Source: Lysobacteraceae bacterium SCN 69-320
GTDB taxonomy: Bacteria; Pseudomonadota; Gammaproteobacteria; Xanthomonadales; Rhodanobacteraceae
Assembly (NCBI GenBank): GCA_001725155.1
Contig: MEFP01000003.1
Coordinates: 124,001 to 188,000 of the forward strand
Length of the DNA stretch: 64,000 bases
Direction of reading: 5' to 3'
Position 1 is the stretch's first letter. Each line of letters begins with the position of its first letter. The translations under genes were made by a program, and so were the position numbers. The notes under the pieces were generated by a model. The model saw nothing but the letters and a program-made list of their open reading frames with translations, made no database searches and was not told the origin of the DNA. This document shows, piece by piece, positions 8,743-16,177 of this stretch.

Positions 8743-10023
8743 ATGAGCACAGCGCCTTACGAACAGCCCCTGCCCGCCGCGCCGCCGGCGCCGCCCGCGC
8801 CCGCCACGAGCGGGAAATCGTCGGCACCGACGCATTGCGCCAACTGCAATGTGCCGCTGCAGGGCGACTACTGCCACGCCTGCGGCCAGCCGGTCAAAGG
8901 CATGATACGGCCGCTGTCGGGATTGACCGCCGACGTCATCGACAGCGTGTTCAACATCGACTCGCGCATCCTGCGCACGATAGGCCCGCTGTATTTCCGG
9001 CCCGGCTTCCTGACCAACGAATACTTCATCGGCCGGCGCGTGCGCTACGTCACGCCGTTCCGCCTGTTCTTCTTCCTGACCATCGTCGCGTTCTTCGTCG
9101 CGCAGCTGTTCAGCGACCAGATGGGCCTGAGCGCCGCCATCAGCAACGGCATCAAGGCCGGCGACCAGGCGCTGGCCTCGCTGCAGGCGGCAGCGACGCA
9201 GCAGGATGCCGCGGCGATCCGCGACAAGCAGCTCGCCGGCCTCGACGCCGCACTGAAGAATCCAGTGCTGCCCACGGAGGCGCGGCGCGAGATCGAGGCC
9301 GCGCGCGAGGAAATCCGCAAGATCGCGCAGGAACGCATCGACTTCCTGAAGAAGGCACAGGAAGCCAAGGCGAAGGGCGTGCCGCCGCCGGTGCCGGCGC
9401 TGCCGCCGGAAGCCGGCGACGTGAAGCTGCCGCCGACGCCGGAACCGCCGATCGTCATCGAGCCCGACGACGACGGACTGTCATTCAACGGCAAGCCCTG
9501 GGACGCGAAGACCAATCCGCTGACCGCATCGTGGCTGCCCGATGCAGGCAATGCCAAGCTCAACGAACTGATCGGCACCGCGGCGGAGAACGTCCGGCAC
9601 CTGGCGCGCGAACCGAAGCGTTTCGTCGCCGCGTTCTTCAACGTCCTGCCGCAGACCCTGTTCGTGCTGATGCCGCTGTTCGCGGTCATGCTGAAATTCT
9701 TCTACATTTTCAAGCGCCGCTACTACACCGAGCATCTCGTCGTCGCGCTGCACAGCCACGCCTTCATCTCGATGAGCATCCTGCTGGTCAGCCTGCTCGG
9801 CATGGCCAGCCTGGCGTTTCCGGCCGCCTCCGTGCCGCTGACCTTCCTGATCAAGGCGGCCATCTGCTGGATACCGATCTATCTGCTGCTGATGCAGAAG
9901 CGCGTCTATCGGCAGGGCTGGATCATGACCGTGCTGAAATACAGCGTGATCGGCACCTGCTACAGCGTGCTGCTGAGCTTCGCCCTGGTGATCGTGACGC
10001 TCATCTCGCTGGTGATCGCGTGA
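8743..10023 (+). CDS. DUF3667 zinc-ribbon membrane protein
   Basis: 426 residues. A proline/alanine-rich start is followed by a zinc ribbon (CANC at 32-35 and CHACGQP at 44-50) and the motif region 'RTIGPLYFRPGFLTNEYFIGRRVRYVTPFRLFFFL', which is diagnostic of DUF3667. A long alanine/glutamate helix and an acidic proline-rich segment separate this from three to four C-terminal membrane helices. Function is unknown; it is an inner-membrane protein. It overlaps the next gene by four bases (GTGA). Confidence 0.85.
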   Translation: MSTAPYEQPLPAAPPAPPAPATSGKSSAPTHCANCNVPLQGDYCHACGQPVKGMIRPLSGLTADVIDSVFNIDSRILRTIGPLYFRPGFLTNEYFIGRRVRYVTPFRLFFFLTIVAFFVAQLFSDQMGLSAAISNGIKAGDQALASLQAAATQQDAAAIRDKQLAGLDAALKNPVLPTEARREIEAAREEIRKIAQERIDFLKKAQEAKAKGVPPPVPALPPEAGDVKLPPTPEPPIVIEPDDDGLSFNGKPWDAKTNPLTASWLPDAGNAKLNELIGTAAENVRHLAREPKRFVAAFFNVLPQTLFVLMPLFAVMLKFFYIFKRRYYTEHLVVALHSHAFISMSILLVSLLGMASLAFPAASVPLTFLIKAAICWIPIYLLLMQKRVYRQGWIMTVLKYSVIGTCYSVLLSFALVIVTLISLVIA

Positions 10024-10325
10024 TCGTCTACGAGGTCAGCATCGAGGTCGACCGCGATGCCGCCGACGCCTATGCGGACTGGCTGCGCGATCACGTCGCG
10101 CAGATCCTGCGCATCGACGGCTTCGTGCAGGCGCAGCGCTACGAGCGCAGCGATCTGCCGGCCGGCACGTCGCGGCGCAGCTTCGTGATCGTCTACCGGG
10201 TCCGCGATCAGGCCGCGCTCGACGCCTACTTCGCCGATCACGCCGTCGCGCTGCGCGCCGACGGCGAACGCCGCTTCGGCGGCCGCTTCAGCGCCAGCCG
10301 CCGCGTACTGCACGCGCTGGACTGA
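10020..10325 (+). CDS. DUF4286 family protein
   Basis: 101-residue soluble protein with a ferredoxin-like alternation of strands and helices (IVYEVSIEVDRDAADAYADWL... FVIVYRVRDQAALDAYF), matching DUF4286. The GTG start lies inside the stop codon of the DUF3667 gene, so the pair is translationally coupled. The family is related in fold to antibiotic-biosynthesis monooxygenases, but no reaction is established. Confidence 0.8.
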   Translation: MIVYEVSIEVDRDAADAYADWLRDHVAQILRIDGFVQAQRYERSDLPAGTSRRSFVIVYRVRDQAALDAYFADHAVALRADGERRFGGRFSASRRVLHALD

Positions 10326-10373
10326 ACGGCCGCAGCGCGCGCCCGACGCGTCAGGCACACGGGCCGCGAACGC

Positions 10374-11165
10374 TCAGTGCGGCGGCGGACCGTCGGGCGG
10401 CGGGCCCGGCGGCCGCATTCCGGGCGGCGGCGGCGGCGGAATGAACGGCTGCAGACGCGCGGCGCGCTGCGACGGGTCCATGCGCAGGAATTCCCGGCGC
10501 AGATCGTCGCGCTGCTCGGCCGGGGCAGCCAGCAGCAGGTCGCGGAAAGCCTTGCGCTGCGGCGGGGCGAAGCCGTCGAGCATCGCGCGCATGGGCTCGC
10601 GCTCGTCCCCGGGCAGCGACTGCAGCCAGCGTTCGCGCGCGAGCGCGCGGCGTTCGCTGTTGGCACCCTGCAGGAACGCGCGCCGCTCCGGCGGCGCCAT
10701 GCGCGTGAACTCGTCGCGCAGCCGCGCACGCTCCTCGGGCGGCAGCAGGCGGAAACGCTCGACGCCGCGGCGCACGCGCTCCTGCTGCTCGGGCGACATC
10801 TCGCGGAACTTGTGCAGGCGCTCGCGCAACGCGTCGCGCTCTTCCGGCGTCAGCGCCTGCCAGCGACGGAACCGCTCCTGCACACGGGCGCGCTGCTCCG
10901 GCGGCATCTCGGCCCAACGCGCTGCAGCCCGGCGCAGGCGTGCCTGACGTTCCGGCGGCAACTGCTCCCACTCGGCCGCGAACGGCTGCAGCTGCTCGCG
11001 TTCGGCATCGCTGAGGCTCGCATACGGAATCGGCGCCGGCGGCGACAGGGACCGACCCGGCGGCGCAGTAGCCGGCGGCGGTGGTTGCGCCGCGGCAGAC
11101 AGTGCGACCAGCGCCAGCAGCAGGCCGGCGGCCAGACGCAGGACGCCATCGGTGCGCATCATCAC
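10374..11165 (-). CDS. DUF3106 secreted repeat protein
   Basis: 263 residues: signal peptide (about 1-26), a proline-rich linker, then tandem helical repeats of the form '(L/M)xPEExxRxxxRFxxW/L' running from about residue 55 to 230, and a proline/glycine-rich tail. The repeats define DUF3106. The protein is probably periplasmic and highly helical; its role is unknown, although the repeat chemistry recalls CpxP/Spy-like stress proteins. It is the last gene of a four-gene run starting with an ECF sigma factor, a pairing that suggests a stress-response output. Confidence 0.8.
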   Translation of the reverse strand: MMMRTDGVLRLAAGLLLALVALSAAAQPPPPATAPPGRSLSPPAPIPYASLSDAEREQLQPFAAEWEQLPPERQARLRRAAARWAEMPPEQRARVQERFRRWQALTPEERDALRERLHKFREMSPEQQERVRRGVERFRLLPPEERARLRDEFTRMAPPERRAFLQGANSERRALARERWLQSLPGDEREPMRAMLDGFAPPQRKAFRDLLLAAPAEQRDDLRREFLRMDPSQRAARLQPFIPPPPPPGMRPPGPPPDGPPPH

Positions 11166-11198
11166 GCACCTCCGGCGGGTGGTCGGCAGGAGCGGCCT

Positions 11199-11459
11199 TC
11201 AGGACGCATCGTCACCGTCCTCCGGGCCCGGCGGCAGGTCGGCCGGATCCAGCGGATCGCCCTGCCCGTCCTCGAACTCGCTGAGATACAGCAGCAGTTC
11301 GGCCTGTTCGGCGGACGTCGCCGGAGCGGCGGTCGTGCCGGGCGCCGGGCGCGCGGCAGCGGCAGGCGCCGACGGCGCCGGTGCCGCCGCAGCGACGGTC
11401 GTGGCGGCCGCGAGCAGCACCAGGCTCAGCCATTGTGGTCGGCGTCGGCATCCAGCCAT
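11199..11459 (-). CDS. Small hypothetical secreted protein in sigma-factor operon
   Basis: 86 residues: a short basic start (MAGCRRRPQW), a hydrophobic signal segment ending AAAA, an Ala/Pro-rich linker, then 'AEQAELLLYLSEFEDGQGDP' and an acidic tail. The start lies 34 bases inside the preceding membrane-protein gene. The 'LLLYLSEFED' core resembles tail segments found in small proteins next to ECF sigma genes, but I cannot name a family. It sits between the putative anti-sigma gene and the DUF3106 gene. Confidence 0.55.
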   Translation of the reverse strand: MAGCRRRPQWLSLVLLAAATTVAAAAPAPSAPAAAARPAPGTTAAPATSAEQAELLLYLSEFEDGQGDPLDPADLPPGPEDGDDAS

Positions 11460-11779
11460 GCATAGAACTCCGGATCGTCGGTCATTTCCAGGGCGCCGTC
11501 GGCAAGCAGTTCGGCGTCTTCGGGGGACAGCGGGGGGCCGTTCGGCGCCGTCGGCACCGGACCCGAATCGGGCCACCAGATCGTCACCGCCAGCAGCAGC
11601 GAGGTCGCGATCGCCAGTCGGCGCGTCCAGCGCAGCGCCGGCCGGGTGGGCGTCGCCGCGGCCAGGGCCTGCTGTCGCGCACGGTTGAGCCGCGACAGGG
11701 TGGCGGCGTCGAGTCCCTGCGCCGAGGCGTCGAGCACGGCACGCGCCTGTTCGGTCCAGTCGTCGGGCGAGGATTTCAT
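11426..11779 (-). CDS. Small single-span membrane protein, putative anti-sigma factor
   Basis: 117 residues: a cytoplasmic helical part (1-45, 'LDAATLSRLNRARQQAL'), one membrane segment (about 51-68, ending in TIWWP), and a short acidic periplasmic tail. The topology and position, overlapping the 3' end of the sigma gene by four bases, suit an anti-sigma factor (DUF3619-like). There is no zinc-binding HxxxCxxC motif. Anti-sigma activity is inferred from context only. Confidence 0.65.
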   Translation of the reverse strand: MKSSPDDWTEQARAVLDASAQGLDAATLSRLNRARQQALAAATPTRPALRWTRRLAIATSLLLAVTIWWPDSGPVPTAPNGPPLSPEDAELLADGALEMTDDPEFYAWLDADADHNG

Positions 11780-12369
11780 CGGTGCGCCTCCAGGGCGCTA
11801 CGCAGGGCAGCCAGCGCGCGCCACAGATGGGTCTTGACGCTGCCTTCGCCGCAGCGCATGGCGGTGGCCGTGTCGGCCACATCCAGTCCTTCCCAGATGC
11901 GCAGCAGGAAGGCCTGGCGCTGGCGCAACGGCAGACCGCGCAGCGCGCCCTCCAGAGCCTGTCCCGCATCCTCGCCGATCAGACGGCCCAGCGGACCGGC
12001 TTCCACCGGATCCGCGGCCATCGCGATCGGATCCTCGTCGTCCTCGCGCGCCGCCGGCCACCAGGAACCCAGCCAGCGGCCGCGCACCTGGCTGCGCCGG
12101 TGCCAGTCGGTCACCCGGCTGTCGAGCACGCGGTAGAACAGCGGCGGCCAGTCGGCTTCGGACTTGGCGGCGTAGTTGCGCACGAAGGCCAGCATCGCGT
12201 CCTGCACCAGGTCCAGGGCTTCGTCGCGACTGCCGACCGACAGCTCGGCAATGCGCAGCGCGCGCCGCTCGACGCTGCGCAGAAAGCCGTCCAGGCGGAT
12301 CCTGGCGGTGGCCGCTTGCGCCTCGTCCAATGGCATCCAGTCGTAACCCTTTGCCGGTTGTGCCGTCAT
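11776..12369 (-). CDS. ECF-type RNA polymerase sigma factor
   Basis: 197 residues. Region 2 covers about 25-105 (EALDLVQDAMLAFVRNYA... PLFYRVLDSRVTDWHRR) and region 4 about 135-195 (LPLRQRQAFLLRIWEGLDVADTATAMRCGEGSVKTHLWRAL), with the helix-turn-helix clear near the C-terminus. It heads an operon with a putative anti-sigma protein, a small secreted protein and a DUF3106 protein. ECF operons are usually autoregulated, but I could not identify a convincing promoter pair upstream. The ATG giving MTAQPAKG was chosen over a start six codons earlier. Confidence 0.88.
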   Translation of the reverse strand: MTAQPAKGYDWMPLDEAQAATARIRLDGFLRSVERRALRIAELSVGSRDEALDLVQDAMLAFVRNYAAKSEADWPPLFYRVLDSRVTDWHRRSQVRGRWLGSWWPAAREDDEDPIAMAADPVEAGPLGRLIGEDAGQALEGALRGLPLRQRQAFLLRIWEGLDVADTATAMRCGEGSVKTHLWRALAALRSALEAHR

Positions 12370-13018
12370 TCTAGGGAAGCTCCGCACGGGCCGGAATTTT
12401 GCCGTTGGTCCCCAAGCCCTGCGGCAACGGCGCCACGGCGGGGCAGCGGCAGGACCGGCACCCGCGGCGACGGCGGCAACCGGTGACGGGACGCTGGGAC
12501 CATGCGGCGGGCACTGGATTCGGACCTTTCGGGGTTCTCGCGGCGTATCGAGGGCCTCTAACGCGGGCCGCCGGCGGCGGTTGACAGGCGCTAAAGCCAG
12601 CAGCGGCGCGGTGGAGCGAACACAGCCGTCGTGTCAAGGGTTGTACACAGCCCCGGCGCGGTGGACGCGGCGCGTCTCACAAATCGCAAAAGTGCCGCAT
12701 ATGACCTTTTTAAGACAATTTAACGCATTGATTTTCAAGGATTATGGCGAATTGATTAAAGATTCGCCAACGGCGGGCGGAGCGCGTATCTACGGCCTTT
12801 GCACGCTGCTGCCGGGCGTTCTTCCACAAGCTTATCCACAGGGCTTGTGGATAAACGGCAAATCCCTTCTGAAACAGCCCTCTGCGGACCATTGCTGAAA
12901 AAGTCGCCAGCAATGTCGCGGGGCGGCCCGAACGGCTTGGCCGAACCGGTCCCAACGGCCCTGGCGCGGCCGTGGAGGCTCGGACATGATCGGGCTTTCG
13001 CCCGCCTGGAGCCTCCGC
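12370..13018. other. AT-rich non-coding island between divergent genes
   Basis: Long intergenic region with no credible gene; small open frames here lack protein character. It holds a strikingly AT-rich tract (about 12690-12765), an 8-bp inverted repeat within it (TGGCGAAT at 12745-12752 with ATTCGCCA at 12762-12769), two facing consensus DnaA boxes (12832-12854), and weaker DnaA-like 9-mers at 12641-12649 (TTGTACACA) and near 12819-12828. AT-rich DNA next to clustered DnaA boxes is origin-like architecture, but a DnaA-controlled promoter or titration site would look the same. Confidence 0.5.
12832..12854. promoter_or_regulatory. Two inverted consensus DnaA boxes
   Basis: TTATCCACA (12832-12840) and its exact complement TGTGGATAA (12846-12854) face each other across a 5-base spacer (GGGCT). 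Both match the E. coli DnaA box consensus exactly. The pair could also form a 9-bp hairpin. It lies about 165 bases upstream of the M19-like gene. Confidence 0.7.
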
Positions 13019-14212
13019 ATGCCCGACGCCACCACGCCCCTGGACCGCCGTCGCTTCCTGAGACTTTCGGCTGCTGCACTGGCCGCCACGCAGACGCCGG
13101 CCTGGGCCGCCTCGGCCGTGGACACCTCGGCCGTGGACCCCCATGCGCGCTGGCGCGGCAGGCTAATCGTCAATGCCCTGGGCGGGCTGGGCAATCCGAA
13201 CGCGCCGGACGCCGACCAGGGCTCGGGCCTGGGCGGCCGCAAGCGCCAGCGCCTGCAGCTGGACGCACGCGAGCGCGCCGACCTGCGCGCCTCCGGCCTC
13301 AGCGCCGTCAACTGCACCCTGGGACCGGTCGCCGGCCCGGACGATCCGTTCCAGGGCGCGGTATCCGACATCGGGCTGTACGAGCGCCTGCAGCGCGACT
13401 ATCCCGACGTGTTCATCAAGGTGCTGCGCGCCGCTGACATCGAGCGCGCCCGGCGCGACGGCAAGGTCGGCCTGATCTACGGCTTCCAGAACACGACCAT
13501 GATCGGCGACGCGCTGGACCGCGTGGACATGTTCGCCGACCTCGGCGTGCGCGCGATCCAGCTGACCTACAACCCGGCCAACGCGGTCGGCGACGGCGCC
13601 ATGGCCAAGGAGAACCGCGGCCTGACGCCGTTCGGCCGCGAGCTGGTCGCGCGGCTCAACGACAACCGCCTGATGGTCGACCTGTCGCACAGCGGCGAGA
13701 ACACCTGCCTCGAAGCCGCGCGCCTGTCCAGACAACCCATCTCGATCAATCACACCGGCTGCCGCGCGCTCGTCGACCTGCCGCGCAACAAGACCGATGC
13801 GGAGCTGCGCCTCGTCGCCGAGCGCGGCGGCTTCGTCGGCATCTATTTCATGCCGTTCCTGAATCCCAAGGGCATCGTGACTGCCGACGACGTCGTCGCG
13901 CACATCGAGCATGCGGTCAAGATCTGCGGCGAAGACGCGGTCGGCATCGGCACCGACGGTACGGTGACGCAGATCGACGACCTCGACGCCTACCGCACCC
14001 TGCTCGCGCGCGAAATCGAGGAGCGGCGCAAGGCCGGCATTGCCGCGGCCGGCGAAGGCCCGCATACCCTGCCGTTCGCGGTCGACCTGCGCGGCGCGGG
14101 CCAGTTCTTCCAGCTTGCCGCTCTGCTGGAAAAACGCGGCCACGGCACGGAACGCATCGAGAAGATCCTCGGCCGCAATTTCCTGCGCTACGCCAACCTG
14201 ATCTGGCAGTAA
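13019..14212 (+). CDS. Membrane dipeptidase-like (peptidase M19) protein, Tat-exported
   Basis: 397 residues starting at an ATG with GGAG about 7 bases upstream. A twin-arginine signal (RRRFLRL, 10-16) is followed by an Ala-rich h-region. The body resembles renal/membrane dipeptidases, especially 'VDLSHSGENTCLEAA' and 'ISINHTGCRALVDLPRNKTD', which carry two expected zinc histidines, and 'GIGTDG' near the end. The N-terminal HxD metal pair of classical M19 enzymes is not visible (NALGG at 52-56) and the usual bridging glutamate region reads GFQN (155-158). It may be an atypical subfamily. Folded export to the periplasm is inferred. Confidence 0.8.
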   Translation: MPDATTPLDRRRFLRLSAAALAATQTPAWAASAVDTSAVDPHARWRGRLIVNALGGLGNPNAPDADQGSGLGGRKRQRLQLDARERADLRASGLSAVNCTLGPVAGPDDPFQGAVSDIGLYERLQRDYPDVFIKVLRAADIERARRDGKVGLIYGFQNTTMIGDALDRVDMFADLGVRAIQLTYNPANAVGDGAMAKENRGLTPFGRELVARLNDNRLMVDLSHSGENTCLEAARLSRQPISINHTGCRALVDLPRNKTDAELRLVAERGGFVGIYFMPFLNPKGIVTADDVVAHIEHAVKICGEDAVGIGTDGTVTQIDDLDAYRTLLAREIEERRKAGIAAAGEGPHTLPFAVDLRGAGQFFQLAALLEKRGHGTERIEKILGRNFLRYANLIWQ

Positions 14213-14240
14213 CACTGCGACCGACGACGGAGCCGCCCGC

Positions 14241-15128
14241 ATGTCCGACGAATTCATCGTCCTCGTCAACCGCATGGTCGTGCCGATCGGCCTGATCGCG
14301 ATCATGTTCAGCATGGGCCTGTCGCTGCGGCCGCGCGAGTTCGCGGAAGTCGCGCGCAACCCGTGCGCGGTGTTCGGCGGCCTGTTCGGCCAGCTCGTGC
14401 TGCTGCCGCCGCTGGCCGTGGCGATCGCGGCGCTGTTCCGCCTGCCGCCGGCGATGGCGGCCGGGCTGTTCATTCTCGCGATCTGCCCGGGCGGCATCAC
14501 GTCCAACGCGATCACCTACGCGGCCAAGGCCAATGTCGCGCTCGCGGTCGTGCTGACCACGTTGTCCAGCCTGATCACGGTATTCACGATTCCGCCGCTG
14601 CTGAACTGGGCGCTGACGCATTATTTCGTCGCCGGCGAAGTGCCGCCGCTGTCGGTGCCGGCGACGATGCTGCAGCTCGCGCAGATGACCTTGGCGCCGA
14701 TTCTCGGCGGCATGCTGGTGAACCATCTGTGGCCGAACGCCGCGGCGCGGCTGACGGTCTGGCTGCGGCCGGCCTCGCTGATCGTGCTGATCGCGGTCAT
14801 CGCGTTCGCCGTGCTGGCCAGCGTGGAACTCGTCGTCGCGAACCTGCTGCAGGCCGGACCGGCCGCCTATCTGCTGAATGCCGCGAGCATGGCGCTGGGC
14901 CTGGTCATCGCCGCACTGCTGCGGCTGGACCGCAACGACAGCCTGACCGTCGCGATCGAGGTCGGCATCCACAACGCGACGATGGCCACGTTCCTGTCGC
15001 TGTCGGTGCTCAAGGACATGGCGCTGGCGATCACGCCGACGATCTACGGCATCATCATGATCGCCAACGCCGGCCTGCTGGTGCGCTGGCTGCGCCGGCG
15101 CGCCGCAGCGGCTGCAGCAACCGCATGA
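14241..15128 (+). CDS. Bile acid:sodium symporter (BASS) family transporter
   Basis: 295 residues with nine to ten membrane helices. Family features: 'MFSMGLSLRPREF' in helix 2, 'ICPGGITSNAITYAAKANVALAVVLTT' (the conserved crossover helix with Na+-site residues), and 'VEVGIHNATMATFLSL' with the second crossover. BASS proteins import organic anions with sodium; the substrate is unknown. It overlaps the ornithine cyclodeaminase-like gene by four bases and follows the M19-like gene by 28 bases, so the three probably form an operon handling peptide- or amino-acid-derived compounds. Confidence 0.88.
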   Translation: MSDEFIVLVNRMVVPIGLIAIMFSMGLSLRPREFAEVARNPCAVFGGLFGQLVLLPPLAVAIAALFRLPPAMAAGLFILAICPGGITSNAITYAAKANVALAVVLTTLSSLITVFTIPPLLNWALTHYFVAGEVPPLSVPATMLQLAQMTLAPILGGMLVNHLWPNAAARLTVWLRPASLIVLIAVIAFAVLASVELVVANLLQAGPAAYLLNAASMALGLVIAALLRLDRNDSLTVAIEVGIHNATMATFLSLSVLKDMALAITPTIYGIIMIANAGLLVRWLRRRAAAAAATA

Positions 15129-16105
15129 ACCTGCGCTTCATCGACGGTGCGCAGGTGCGCGCGCAGCTGGATCTCGGCGACTGCATCGCGGCGCTGCGCC
15201 CGGCGATGATCGCCCTGTCCCAGGGCCGCGCACGCCAGCCGCTGCGCAGCGTGCTCGACCTGGACGACGGCGACGCGTTCGGCGTGATGCCCGGCGCGCT
15301 CGCCGACGGCCTGTTCGGCGCAAAGCTCATCAGCGTGTTCCCGCGCAATTTCGAGCGCGGCCAGTCCTCGCATCAAGGCGTGATCGTACTGTTCGACCGC
15401 GACAGCGGCGCGCCGCAGGCCGTGGTCGACGCGAGCGCCGTGACCGCGCTGCGCACCGCGGCCGCGTCGGCACTGGCCACCGACGCGCTCGCGCGGCGCG
15501 ACGCCAGCGTGTTGACCCTGCTCGGCTACGGCGAGCAGGCGGCGACGCATCTGGCGGCAATCTCGCGCGTACGCGCCATCACCCAAGTGCGCATCTGGGG
15601 CCGCTCGCCCGAGCGCGCCGCCGCTTTCGTCGCGCGCGAGAACGAAGCCGCCGCCGCGCGCGGCCAGCGACTGCAGGTCTGCAACACGGTGGCCGCCGCC
15701 GTCGCCGGAGCCGACGTGATCTGCACCCTGACCGCCGCGCAGGAACCGATCCTGTCCGGCGACGAACTCGAACCGGGCATGCACCTGAACCTCGTCGGCT
15801 CGGGCCGCGCCGGGCCGGCCGAAGTCGACCACGGCGTGGTCACGCGTGCACGCTTCTTCGCCGACCACCGCGAATCGGTGCTGCGCCAGGGCGCCGAGTT
15901 CCTGCGCGCGCAGCAGGCCGGCCTCGTCGACGAATCGCACGTGCTCGGCGAAATCGGCGAGGTGCTGGCCGGAACCCTGGCCGGCCGCACCGACGAGGCG
16001 CAGATCACCGCGTACAAGTCACTCGGCAGCATCGTGCAGGATCTGGCCGCGGCGCAGTACCTGCTGCGCCGCAGTCGCGAGCCGGACGCGCCCCTGGGTT
16101 TCTGA
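15125..16105 (+). CDS. Ornithine cyclodeaminase / mu-crystallin family protein
   Basis: 326 residues, the usual family length. The N-terminal substrate domain contains 'RQPLRSVLDLDDGDAFGVMPG' and 'GAKLISVFPRNFERGQSSHQG', where the lysine and arginine bind substrate carboxylates. The Rossmann part contains 'LTLLGYGEQAATHL' (a GxGxQA variant) and 'VGSGRAGPAEVD'. Members are NAD(P)H-dependent and act as cyclodeaminases, imine reductases or amino-acid dehydrogenases, so the reaction cannot be fixed. Translationally coupled to the BASS transporter. Confidence 0.85.
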   Translation: MNLRFIDGAQVRAQLDLGDCIAALRPAMIALSQGRARQPLRSVLDLDDGDAFGVMPGALADGLFGAKLISVFPRNFERGQSSHQGVIVLFDRDSGAPQAVVDASAVTALRTAAASALATDALARRDASVLTLLGYGEQAATHLAAISRVRAITQVRIWGRSPERAAAFVARENEAAAARGQRLQVCNTVAAAVAGADVICTLTAAQEPILSGDELEPGMHLNLVGSGRAGPAEVDHGVVTRARFFADHRESVLRQGAEFLRAQQAGLVDESHVLGEIGEVLAGTLAGRTDEAQITAYKSLGSIVQDLAAAQYLLRRSREPDAPLGF

Positions 16106-16177
16106 GGCGGCTGCCTCCATCCATGCGACAGGCCTGCCGAGAATCGAACCCGTATCGCGCCCTTACAATCTGCGCCC

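Noticed and set aside
5807-8746. A 979-codon open frame opposite sppA and the MATE gene
   Set aside because: Antisense shadow of two well-supported genes; no protein family character.
12581-12898. Open frame of 105 codons in the non-coding island
   Set aside because: Lacks ribosome site and protein-like composition, and it runs through the AT-rich tract and DnaA boxes; more likely chance.
16131-16165. T-arm-like sequence on the minus strand before priA
   Set aside because: Only an isolated GGGTTCGATTC; the rest of a tRNA is missing and would overlap priA. Possibly a remnant, but unsupported.
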